Below, piece after piece: positions 7,907-14,718 of a DNA stretch of 39,802 bases (positions within the stretch are counted from its first letter, which is position 1; each line of letters begins with the position of its first letter). Where the stretch lies: positions 1 to 39,802 of the forward strand of contig CAJULR010000041.1 in NCBI GenBank assembly GCA_910587375.1, given 5' to 3'. The stretch comes from Candidatus Gastranaerophilales bacterium (GTDB lineage Bacteria; Cyanobacteriota; Vampirovibrionia; Gastranaerophilales; Gastranaerophilaceae). The notes beneath the pieces are model-generated. The model had not been told where the DNA came from. It did not search any database and saw only the letters and a program-made list of their open reading frames with translations. A program made the translations under genes and the position numbers.

Positions 7907-8908
7907 CTAGAGATTGAAATAATAATCTAAAAGATAATAAATTTCATCAGAATAGTTAATTAAAAGCACAACCATGATTGAAACAAAAAGCCCCACAAGA
8001 GCCTTCAAAAAGTCCTTTGCAACGTGTTTATAGACTTTTTTCTCTGTTTCAAAGCGAATTCTATTGTACATTGCAACTTCCCGGCCCGCCAAAAGCCCGA
8101 TAAACACCCAGGTTGTGGACATTGGCACATTGTTCACATGTTGAAAATACATTAAAATGCAGGCGTAAACGCAGTCTATGATTGTTGCAGAGCGGATATC
8201 CTGGGTGTTTGTTTTGAGTTTCAAGATACTTTGAATTTCACCCCCTCTTTTATAGCAAACAACCCCTAAAAGAGCCACAAAGGCAAGCATGGAGAGTAAC
8301 ATCTGCCAAAAATCAAGCCTGCGCGGAAGATATACGAACAAATTTGCCGCATCCTGCATTAACCACTGCGACCAAAGAAAGGCAGTGGCGCCCCATTTTG
8401 CTGCAATCCAGCGTTTTGAAGGCTTTCTGTCTTTTGTATATAAGAACACTTTTTCAACGGGGCGGACAATTATTAAATATAAAATAAAGGATGAGATAAA
8501 AGCTAAAACATAACCCAGAAAAGACTTTGCAAGCATTAAACCGATTACTGTATTGCTTGAAAAAACACTCAAAATCAAAAAAGTTGTGGAAACCGGAATG
8601 CCTTTTCTTGTTAAAAGAATTATTACAATGGGCGGAAGCACGTGATACCAGCAAAATGCGCCTGCAAAAGGAATTTTATCCAACCTGCCAAAGGCCATAT
8701 CGCCATCGTTAAAATACCACCCAAGAACAAAGGTTAAAACAAGCACTGTGCCTGAAAAAATCCACAAAACCCAAAAGGGGCGGTTTTGATTTGAGGATAA
8801 AAATGTGCCCAAAGTTTGAATGACATCGTTTGAAACACAAGTGTAGAGGGACAAAACAAACCCCAAAATCATAAAGATATTGCTTGGTGTGAATATTGTA
8901 GATATCAT
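7907..8908 (-). CDS. PiT-like permease, copy 2
   Basis: A 333-residue integral membrane protein with about ten hydrophobic segments. It carries two degenerate copies of the PiT phosphate permease signature: VSNDVIQTLGTFLS (about 24-37) with GIPVSTTFLIL (about 103), and MQDAANLFVYLPRR (about 185) with NVPMSTTWVFIG (about 262). These match the family's GANDVANA and PISTTH motifs in the right order for its inverted-repeat architecture. The likely role is phosphate or sulfate uptake with H+ or Na+. It is a tandem duplicate of the next gene (equal length, well over half identical by eye). A promoter with TGTTAAAAT lies in the 61-base gap, so it may be expressed separately. Convergent with the DUF5672 gene. 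Confidence 0.72.
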   Translation of the reverse strand: MISTIFTPSNIFMILGFVLSLYTCVSNDVIQTLGTFLSSNQNRPFWVLWIFSGTVLVLTFVLGWYFNDGDMAFGRLDKIPFAGAFCWYHVLPPIVIILLTRKGIPVSTTFLILSVFSSNTVIGLMLAKSFLGYVLAFISSFILYLIIVRPVEKVFLYTKDRKPSKRWIAAKWGATAFLWSQWLMQDAANLFVYLPRRLDFWQMLLSMLAFVALLGVVCYKRGGEIQSILKLKTNTQDIRSATIIDCVYACILMYFQHVNNVPMSTTWVFIGLLAGREVAMYNRIRFETEKKVYKHVAKDFLKALVGLFVSIMVVLLINYSDEIYYLLDYYFNL

Positions 8909-8920
8909 ACCTTTAAATCT

Positions 8921-8947
8921 ATTTTAACAGAAAAATCCAAAAGTCAA
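8921..8947 (-). promoter_or_regulatory. Promoter between the two PiT-like genes
   Basis: On the minus strand, -35 TTGACT (8942-8947), a 15-base spacer and an extended -10 TGT-TAAAAT (8921-8926). It lies 12 bases before the ATG at 8908, giving a very short leader. The spacer is shorter than ideal but the extended -10 compensates. Confidence 0.45.
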
Positions 8948-8969
8948 ACAAGGCAAGAAAAAGGGCCTT

Positions 8970-9971
8970 TTAAAGGTTTAGATAATTTTGAACCAAGGCA
9001 TAAATTTTATCAAAATGATTAATTAAAAGCACCACCATAATTGACACAAAAAGGCCGATTATTGCCTTTGTAAAGTCTTTTAGAATATATTTATACACCT
9101 TTTTTTCGGATATAAAACGCAGCCTGTTATACAGAGCAATTTCACGCCCGGCAAGCACCCCTAAAAACACCCAGGTTGTGGACATTGGGATATTATTAAG
9201 TTTTAGAAAATAGATTAAAATGCAAGCATAAACAATGTCTATAATCGTTGCAGAGCGCACATCTTGGGTGTTTGTTTTGAGCTTGATTATATTTTGAACT
9301 TCGCCGCCCCTTCTGTAGCAGATTATAAAAAGAAGTCCCGAAAATATAATAAGACACACTACCATCTGCCAAAAATCAAGCCTGCGCGGAAGATACACAA
9401 AAATTTTGGACCCGTCCTGTAAAAGCCATGCCGTCCAAAGAACCGCCGTAGAACACCATTTTGCAACAACCCAGGCCTTTGAAACCGGCTTATTTTTCAT
9501 GTAAAGAAAGATTTTTTCAACACGCCTTGCAATAAAAAAGTATAAAATAAGCGAAACAATTAAGGCTGCAACATAGCCTGTGAAAGACTTTGCAATCATC
9601 ATGCCAATTATTGTATTAGATGAAAAAATACTGATAATTAAAAACGAAGTTGCAACAGGAATTCCTTTTTTTGTCAAATATAAAAGAATTATGGGAGGCA
9701 AAATATGCCACCAGTAAAAAGTTTCAGGGTGCGGAACGCGCTCTAAAAGGCCAAAAGCCATATCCCCATCATTTACAACCCAGCCCACAACAAAAGTTAT
9801 AACAAGGACAGCGCTTGTAAAAAGCCAAATCTGCCACACGGGGCGCTCTCTTGTTGAAGACAAAAATGTGCCCAAAGTTTGAATGACATCGTTTGAAACG
9901 CAAGCATAAAGGGACAAAAGAAACCCTAAAATCATAAAAATATTGCTTGGTGTTAAAGATAATAATGTCAT
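8970..9971 (-). CDS. PiT-like permease, copy 1
   Basis: A 333-residue membrane protein co-linear without gaps with the downstream copy. It shows the same PiT-type signatures: VSNDVIQTLGTFLS, GIPVATSFLII, LQDGSKIFVYLPRR and NIPMSTTWVFLG. The first STT of the family motif is changed to ATS here while copy 2 keeps STT, so the two may differ in substrate or affinity. The ATG at 9971 has only a weak ribosome site (TTGGA) and follows a TGATAAAAT element by 11 bases. No PhoU-like regulator is adjacent. The family assignment is by motif only. Confidence 0.72.
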   Translation of the reverse strand: MTLLSLTPSNIFMILGFLLSLYACVSNDVIQTLGTFLSSTRERPVWQIWLFTSAVLVITFVVGWVVNDGDMAFGLLERVPHPETFYWWHILPPIILLYLTKKGIPVATSFLIISIFSSNTIIGMMIAKSFTGYVAALIVSLILYFFIARRVEKIFLYMKNKPVSKAWVVAKWCSTAVLWTAWLLQDGSKIFVYLPRRLDFWQMVVCLIIFSGLLFIICYRRGGEVQNIIKLKTNTQDVRSATIIDIVYACILIYFLKLNNIPMSTTWVFLGVLAGREIALYNRLRFISEKKVYKYILKDFTKAIIGLFVSIMVVLLINHFDKIYALVQNYLNL

Positions 9972-10017
9972 ATTCCAAGCTAATTTTATCAGAAAAAATC
10001 AGAATTAAAATATTTTT

Positions 10018-10371
10018 TTACACGGCGTAAAATTTTCTTTTAACAAGCTGCCTTTTTTTAGAAATAAAATCCTCTTCAGAAAGGAAAACAGGGGGCATAA
10101 AGCCTGTTGAGGCCAAAGAAAGCCATGCTAAAAGGTGCGGGGAAAGAGATAAAATATTTAAGTTATTTGAATTTATAAAATTCAAGAAATTTATGGAGGT
10201 TATAGCACCGACATTACTTAAATCCAGGGCAATTTTTGCCTTTGTATTTTTAATTTTTGAAATCATGCCATGGATTTCAGACAAAAGTTTGTCATCCAAA
10301 TTCACATCAGAATTATTGTTAAGAATATTAAGGATATAAAATCCCTTCTTTTTCTTTGTTATTATTGCCAT
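10018..10371 (-). CDS. STAS-like domain protein
   Basis: A 117-residue soluble protein with the outline of a STAS/anti-sigma-antagonist domain: an N-terminal strand (GFYILNILN), a helix, then KIALDLSNVGAITSINFLNFI, which resembles the STAS core strand and helix where the regulatory serine normally sits, and later ILSLSPHLLAWLSLAS. The C-terminal tail is basic. I use ATG 10371, with AAAGGA seven bases upstream; a TTG at 10392 would add seven residues but overlaps the leader. It lies back to back with the degenerate histidine kinase gene, sharing a 216-base intergenic region with a perfect palindrome, which suggests joint regulation. Confidence 0.55.
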   Translation of the reverse strand: MAIITKKKKGFYILNILNNNSDVNLDDKLLSEIHGMISKIKNTKAKIALDLSNVGAITSINFLNFINSNNLNILSLSPHLLAWLSLASTGFMPPVFLSEEDFISKKRQLVKRKFYAV

Positions 10372-10392
10372 ATTGCCATCCTTTATATTCAA

Positions 10393-10398
10393 ATTATA
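10393..10398 (-). promoter_or_regulatory. -10 element of the STAS-like gene
   Basis: A perfect TATAAT on the minus strand, 21 bases before the ATG at 10371, with the ribosome site AAAGGA between. The -35 at 17 bases (TTCTAA) is poor. Confidence 0.4.
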
Positions 10399-10432
10399 CC
10401 CGTTTTTTAGCGCACTTAGAATTAAGCGAAGG

Positions 10433-10446
10433 TTAGAATATTCTAA
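10433..10446. promoter_or_regulatory. 14-bp perfect palindrome, possible operator
   Basis: TTAGAATATTCTAA is a perfect dyad between the divergent STAS-like and kinase-like genes. It lies about 35 bases upstream of the minus-strand -10 and about 60 bases upstream of the plus-strand -35. The size and symmetry suit a dimeric regulator, but no regulator is known. Confidence 0.35.
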
Positions 10447-10506
10447 AACTTTAGTATGATTTTTGTCGCAAAAAAGGCAAAATGTTTGAAAAATCCGCGA
10501 AAAATT

Positions 10507-10534
10507 TTGAATTTTTGTACCGTTATGTTAAGAT
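10507..10534 (+). promoter_or_regulatory. Promoter of the PAS/kinase-like gene
   Basis: -35 TTGAAT (10507-10512), a 16-base spacer and extended -10 TGT-TAAGAT (10529-10534), 53 bases before the ATG at 10588. Confidence 0.45.
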
Positions 10535-10587
10535 TATTAAAAAAGTGATAAAAAATAAGCGAAATAGACAAAAATCAGGCGGAAACT

Positions 10588-11736
10588 ATGAATTTATTTG
10601 CCCTTTTTTCAAATTTTACAAGACCAAAAAAAGACGACCTTTTTAATATATACCCGGATGGAATTTTTATCGTTTCAATGGACGGAAGAATTCTTGATGT
10701 AAACCTGAAAATCGTTGAATTATACGGCTTTTCAAGGTTTGATATGGTGGGTCAGTATTTTTCTGAATACGTTCAAGGGGGCTCGGGGCTTTTAAATAAA
10801 ATTGTGGCACAAGGAAGGCCTTCAATTACAAAAGCGCAAACTGCCAAAAACGAAGATGTTTATGTTGAAGTTGCCGCCTCAAAAGACCTTGAAAACGACA
10901 GGGTTTTTGTGACATTAAGAAATGTTACGCAAAATTACAAAATGCAAAATATGGTGAATGGCGAATATGAAATCGCAAAGAAAATCATAGACGAGAAAAA
11001 CACCTTCCTGACAGAGATTGCGCCTGAAATTATTTCCTCCCTAGATTCTGTTACAGGGTTTTCAAAAGCGCTTCTTGAAGGAATTGGCGGACATTTAATC
11101 GAAAAACAGGAAAAATACGTAAGCATTATTAACAAAAATTCAACCGACCTTTCTTTTGACTTAGAAAAGATTTTCGACTTTTTTAAGCTTGAATCAGGGC
11201 TTTATAAGTATGATTTCAAGACTTTCGATATGGTGGATTTACTTACAAACATTGCAAAAGCATATGAACCACAATTTGAAGCAAGAAAAACAATTTTTAA
11301 GTATGATTTTTCTGCCTTAACCACACGTGGTGCTTATTTAGACCCAATTGTTATTGAAGAAGTTGTAAAAAATATTTTAAATATTTCAATTAAATGTTCA
11401 AACCTTGGAACAGTGACATTTAATGCAGGAAATCCGCCTTTGGAGTTCCTTGCTGCAAACGGGTTTGACGTTTCTGATGAGAATATTAAAAAGCAGTTTG
11501 CAATGTTTGAAATTAAGGATACAAGCTTTTCTCTAACCCCTGAACAGCTTGAAAACGTGTTCAATCCTTACTTTATAGATAATTCCCAAAATAAACAGCC
11601 TATCGGCATAAAAATGATTTATCCGACCGTAAAAAAACACTTAAAATACTTCAAGGGCGATGTTTGGGTGTATTCAAAAGCCGGTGCGGGCACTATGGTG
11701 TGCGTTTTAGTTCCTATTGAAAAGCAAATGCCGTAG
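10588..11736 (+). CDS. PAS domain protein with degenerate histidine-kinase core
   Basis: 382 residues. A PAS domain occupies about 18-112 (IYPDGIFIVSMDGRILDVN is typical). A DHp-like helical pair follows at about 130-200, then an ATPase-like fold at about 215-378. The fold is recognisable from ending segments such as VWVYSKAGAGTMVCVLVP, but the catalytic boxes are lost. The H-box reads EIAPEIISS at 143-151, with no histidine. The N-box is KNILNISIKC at 261-270, where the metal-binding Asn is replaced. G1 is DTSFSL instead of DTGIGI, and G2 is GIKM instead of GLGL. It is therefore probably a signalling pseudokinase acting by binding a partner. No membrane segment, no receiver gene nearby. The ATG at 10588 has a weak site GGCGGA. 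Confidence 0.75.
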   Translation: MNLFALFSNFTRPKKDDLFNIYPDGIFIVSMDGRILDVNLKIVELYGFSRFDMVGQYFSEYVQGGSGLLNKIVAQGRPSITKAQTAKNEDVYVEVAASKDLENDRVFVTLRNVTQNYKMQNMVNGEYEIAKKIIDEKNTFLTEIAPEIISSLDSVTGFSKALLEGIGGHLIEKQEKYVSIINKNSTDLSFDLEKIFDFFKLESGLYKYDFKTFDMVDLLTNIAKAYEPQFEARKTIFKYDFSALTTRGAYLDPIVIEEVVKNILNISIKCSNLGTVTFNAGNPPLEFLAANGFDVSDENIKKQFAMFEIKDTSFSLTPEQLENVFNPYFIDNSQNKQPIGIKMIYPTVKKHLKYFKGDVWVYSKAGAGTMVCVLVPIEKQMP

Positions 11737-11783
11737 AAAACCTTTTAAAACACGGGATAAAGGCACATCAAAGGGAGAAAAGT

Positions 11784-12860
11784 TTGTCAAAAGTAGAATT
11801 AGAGGGCATAAGTAAATCCTTTGACAAGAAAAATATCTTGTCTGACATTAACCTGTGCGTTGAAGACAAGGAATTTTGTGTGCTTGTGGGCGCCTCAGGG
11901 TGTGGAAAATCAACCCTGCTAAGGATTATTGCAGGCCTTGAAACCCAAGACACGGGAAACCTCTACATTGGCGGCAAACTTTCAAATAAAATTCAGCCAA
12001 AAGACAGAAATATCGCCTTTGTTTTTCAAAGTTATGCCTTATATCCACATTTGACGGTATACGACAACATAGCTTTCCCCTTAAAGCTTCGAAAAATAAG
12101 CAAAAAACAGATTGAGGAAAAAGTTATGGAGGCGTCTGAAATTTTAGGGCTTCACGATTATCTTAAAAGAAAACCAAAGGAATTATCCGGCGGACAAAGG
12201 CAGAGGGTGGCCTTGGGCCGTGCCATTGTTCGGGAACCTGAAGTTTTTTTAATGGATGAACCTTTGTCAAATTTGGACGCCAAACTTCGTGTTCAAATGC
12301 GCACAGAAATTAAAAAACTCCACAAAAAACTCAACACAACCTTTATTTATGTAACCCATGACCAAACAGAGGCCCTTACTATGGGAGATAAAATCGTTAT
12401 TTTAAACGAAGGTAAAATTCAACAAACAGGCGACCCCGAAACAATTTTTAATTATCCTGCAAACACTTTTGTTGCAACATTTATGGGCAATTCGCCAATG
12501 AATATAATTCCCGCCAAAATTAACGATGGAATTTTGAGCTTTGATAGAGTAATGGTAACGCTTTCAGACTTTAACAGAAAAATTATCGGGGAAAGAAAAG
12601 AGGTGCTTATCGGCATTCGCCCTGAAAACTTCACCCCTTATATGATTGAAAGCATTCTCCCGACAGGGGTTCGCCTTCATGTGAACGTGGATTCAATTGA
12701 AGCGGGCGGCGGAGAAAAAAATGTATTTTTCAAGCTTGATGATACGGAAGTTGTTGCAAAAGTTGGCGCAAAAACAAGTGTCGGAACGGTTGCAGACTTC
12801 ACAATCGACCCAAGCGACTTTCATTTCTTTGATAAAGACACAAAAGAGCGCATAGTTTAA
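11784..12860 (+). CDS. ABC transporter ATP-binding protein, MalK/UgpC/MsmX type
   Basis: The 358-residue ATPase of a carbohydrate-type ABC importer. It has Walker A GASGCGKST (about 36-44), Q-loop FQSYALYPH, signature LSGGQRQR (about 134), Walker B VFLMDEPLSNLD and the switch histidine in VTHDQ. The C-terminal regulatory OB-like (TOBE) domain runs from about 235 to the end and includes IGIRPEN. TTG 11784 is the start, preceded by AAGGGAG. No permease or binding-protein gene is adjacent, so it may serve several sugar importers elsewhere in the genome, as MsmX does; that role is inference. Confidence 0.9.
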   Translation: MSKVELEGISKSFDKKNILSDINLCVEDKEFCVLVGASGCGKSTLLRIIAGLETQDTGNLYIGGKLSNKIQPKDRNIAFVFQSYALYPHLTVYDNIAFPLKLRKISKKQIEEKVMEASEILGLHDYLKRKPKELSGGQRQRVALGRAIVREPEVFLMDEPLSNLDAKLRVQMRTEIKKLHKKLNTTFIYVTHDQTEALTMGDKIVILNEGKIQQTGDPETIFNYPANTFVATFMGNSPMNIIPAKINDGILSFDRVMVTLSDFNRKIIGERKEVLIGIRPENFTPYMIESILPTGVRLHVNVDSIEAGGGEKNVFFKLDDTEVVAKVGAKTSVGTVADFTIDPSDFHFFDKDTKERIV

Positions 12861-12993
12861 TTTTGCACAGGAAAAAATGCGCAAACCACAGCGCTATTAA
12901 GGCTATCTGCTGAATTTAACCGTGTTTACATAACTTAAACAAAAGTAACAAAATGCAAAGCCGAATAAAAGCGTGCAGTTTTTAATGCAAAAC

Positions 12994-13008
12994 AATGTTT
13001 CAAACATT
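12994..13008 (-). terminator. Possible terminator of the small gene at 13010
   Basis: The palindrome AATGTTTGAAACATT directly follows the stop of the minus-strand gene and is followed by GTTTTG. The stem is AT-rich with a one-base nominal loop, so it is a weak candidate. Confidence 0.3.
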
Positions 13009-13009
13009 C

Positions 13010-13255
13010 TTAATCACCTCCTTTTTCATTTTTCAAAGGGTTTTCCATATTTTCGGAAGTGTTAAGAGGCGCGGAAGAATCCAAAACGCCCGGGTTATTT
13101 TTCTCATTCTCGCGCTCCACCCAAACGTATGTTTGGCTTATGGCGCTTTTAAACGGATTATATGCATAGTTATATTCTAAAAACGGATTTTTAGCGCTTT
13201 TATCATAACTTCTCATTTTTTTATTTAAAGTTTGTAAATATTCTTTAATACCCAT
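13010..13255 (-). CDS. Small hydrophilic protein of unknown function
   Basis: 81 residues, unrecognised. The N-terminal half is basic and aromatic (KEYLQTLNKKMRSYDK, then LEYNYAYNPF). The C-terminal half is Asn/Glu/Pro-rich and probably disordered, ending NEKGGD. The gene looks real because the ATG at 13255 has a good GGAGAT ribosome site and a leader with TATAAT. A 16-codon ORF with its own strong ribosome site overlaps its start. It is divergent from the RND efflux operon, a position often held by regulators, but no DNA-binding motif is visible. Confidence 0.55.
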   Translation of the reverse strand: MGIKEYLQTLNKKMRSYDKSAKNPFLEYNYAYNPFKSAISQTYVWVERENEKNNPGVLDSSAPLNTSENMENPLKNEKGGD

Positions 13256-13295
13256 AAACTAAATCTCCTGCCTTAAAAAATTTAAAGGCAAGCAT
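13245..13295 (-). CDS. Upstream short ORF overlapping the start of the small gene
   Basis: ATG at 13295 preceded by AAAGGAG (10 bases away) encodes 16 residues, MLAFKFFKAGDLVYGY, and stops at 13245-13247, 11 bases inside the 81-residue gene in another frame. Its codons contain an inverted repeat (GCCTT...AAGGC) next to the downstream ribosome site. This is the arrangement of a translationally coupled leader peptide. Expression is not proven. Confidence 0.3.
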   Translation of the reverse strand: MLAFKFFKAGDLVYGY

Positions 13296-13318
13296 ACTTA
13301 TACCACTCCTTTACATAC

Positions 13319-13324
13319 ATTATA
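13319..13324 (-). promoter_or_regulatory. -10 element for the small gene and its leader ORF
   Basis: A perfect TATAAT on the minus strand, 23 bases before the leader ORF's ATG at 13295. The -35 region is weak (TGTTTG at 16 bases). Confidence 0.35.
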
Positions 13325-13416
13325 AACCTATGTTTAAAAACAAACACCTTCTTTTGGGGGATAAAATTTGATACTTTAGGGCTATGAATATAGGGGGCCG
13401 GAATTATTGATTTAAA

Positions 13417-13444
13417 TTGTGTTAATGCTACACTATAGTAATAT
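13417..13444 (+). promoter_or_regulatory. Candidate promoter of the RND efflux operon
   Basis: TTGTGT (13417-13422), a 16-base spacer and TAATAT (13439-13444), 38 bases upstream of the ATG at 13483. GTGT and ACAC form short inverted arms around 13419-13433 over this region, which could be part of an operator. The 227-base gap otherwise holds only the leader of the divergent gene. Confidence 0.35.
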
Positions 13445-13482
13445 AGGGAGCTAATCAGAATTTTTTTATAAAGAGGAGTAAT

Positions 13483-14697
13483 ATGAGAAAAAAAATTGGT
13501 CTTGCGATATTAATCGTAGCGTTAATGGTTTTTGCAAGATTTGCATATGTTAAATTTACGGAAGCACAGAACGCAAAAGGCAGAGCAGCAGCTATGATGC
13601 CTGTTGTATCTTTAGACACCGTAAAAGAAGAAGAAATTGCAAATTCAATTGAAGCACCGGGAAGAATTGCCGCAAAATACAGTGTGGACATTGTGGCAAA
13701 GGTTTCAGGTTCGCTTTTAAAGAAACACTTTATGGAAGGTGACTATGTAAAACAAGGTCAGCTTTTATTTTCAATTGACCCGCAAGAGTATGCAATCAAT
13801 GTGAATAAAGCCGCAGCAAGCCTTCAAAACGCGCAGGCTGTTGCTTTTCGCGCCCAAAAAGATTATGAAAGGGCAAAGGAACTTGTTGCAAACGATTTTA
13901 TTGCAAAATCAACCTATGACCAAAATTTAGCCGAAAGAAACGTTGCAAATGCAAACATTAAATCAGCCGCAGCGCAGCTTTCAGACGCAAAAAGGCTTTT
14001 ATCTTATACAAAAATTACAGCGCCGGTTTCAGGAAGAATCGGTATGGTGAATGTTACCGAAGGAAACTATATTACAGCCCAAACAGGCTCTCTTGCAAGG
14101 CTTGTAAGCCTTGACCCAATTTATGTTACATATTCTCTTGATTCAAAACAGTTTAATCAATTGAGGGATGACACCATTTTGCCTACAGTGAAGCAAAATG
14201 AGCCGATTAGGGTACAGATTATTCTTCCTGACGGCACAACTTATGAACATTTTGGGGCTGAAGATTTCTTTGGCAACGAAATTTCACAAACAACAGGGTC
14301 AATTCCTTTAAGGGCAACGTTTAAAAACCCTGACCACGTTTTAATCCCGGGGGATTTTGTAAAAGTTAAAATATTTTCAAACACAAAACACAAAAAACCT
14401 GTTGTGCCGCAAGCTGCTGTGCTTCAAGATTCAACAGGAAGATATGTTTATACTTTAGATGAAAATAATAAAGCTATCCCGACATACATTACAACAGAGG
14501 GCGAATTTGGCGATTATTTCATCATTAAAGAAGGTTTAAAAGCAGGGGACAAATTCGTTGCAACAGGCGTTATAAAGGTTATGCCGGGCTTAAATGTAAA
14601 AGTTGTACCAATGGAAGAAAACCCCGAAGTGCAGGCGCAAAAAGCAGAAGGAGCACCTGCTGAAAACAAAGAAGCTAAAGGAACCGAAAAAGAGTAG
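13483..14697 (+). CDS. RND efflux periplasmic adaptor (membrane fusion protein)
   Basis: HlyD/AcrA-type adaptor linking the inner-membrane pump to the outer-membrane channel. The 404 residues begin with an uncleaved-looking hydrophobic anchor (about 5-19); no lipobox cysteine is seen. The split lipoyl domain surrounds a helical hairpin with Ala-rich coiled coil (about 105-165, VNKAAASLQNAQAVAFRAQKD... EAQ-type pattern). Beta-barrel and membrane-proximal domains follow, with the family landmarks ITAPVSGRIGMVNVTEG (about 183), IPLRATFKNPDHVLIPGDFVKV (written here as two parts, IPLRATFKNPD and LIPGDFVKV) and VPQAAV. The last 30 residues are Glu/Ala/Lys-rich. AGAGGAG precedes the ATG. It is the first gene of a three-gene operon. 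Confidence 0.93.
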   Translation: MRKKIGLAILIVALMVFARFAYVKFTEAQNAKGRAAAMMPVVSLDTVKEEEIANSIEAPGRIAAKYSVDIVAKVSGSLLKKHFMEGDYVKQGQLLFSIDPQEYAINVNKAAASLQNAQAVAFRAQKDYERAKELVANDFIAKSTYDQNLAERNVANANIKSAAAQLSDAKRLLSYTKITAPVSGRIGMVNVTEGNYITAQTGSLARLVSLDPIYVTYSLDSKQFNQLRDDTILPTVKQNEPIRVQIILPDGTTYEHFGAEDFFGNEISQTTGSIPLRATFKNPDHVLIPGDFVKVKIFSNTKHKKPVVPQAAVLQDSTGRYVYTLDENNKAIPTYITTEGEFGDYFIIKEGLKAGDKFVATGVIKVMPGLNVKVVPMEENPEVQAQKAEGAPAENKEAKGTEKE

Positions 14698-14718
14698 TCG
14701 ATAAGGAATTAACATTAA

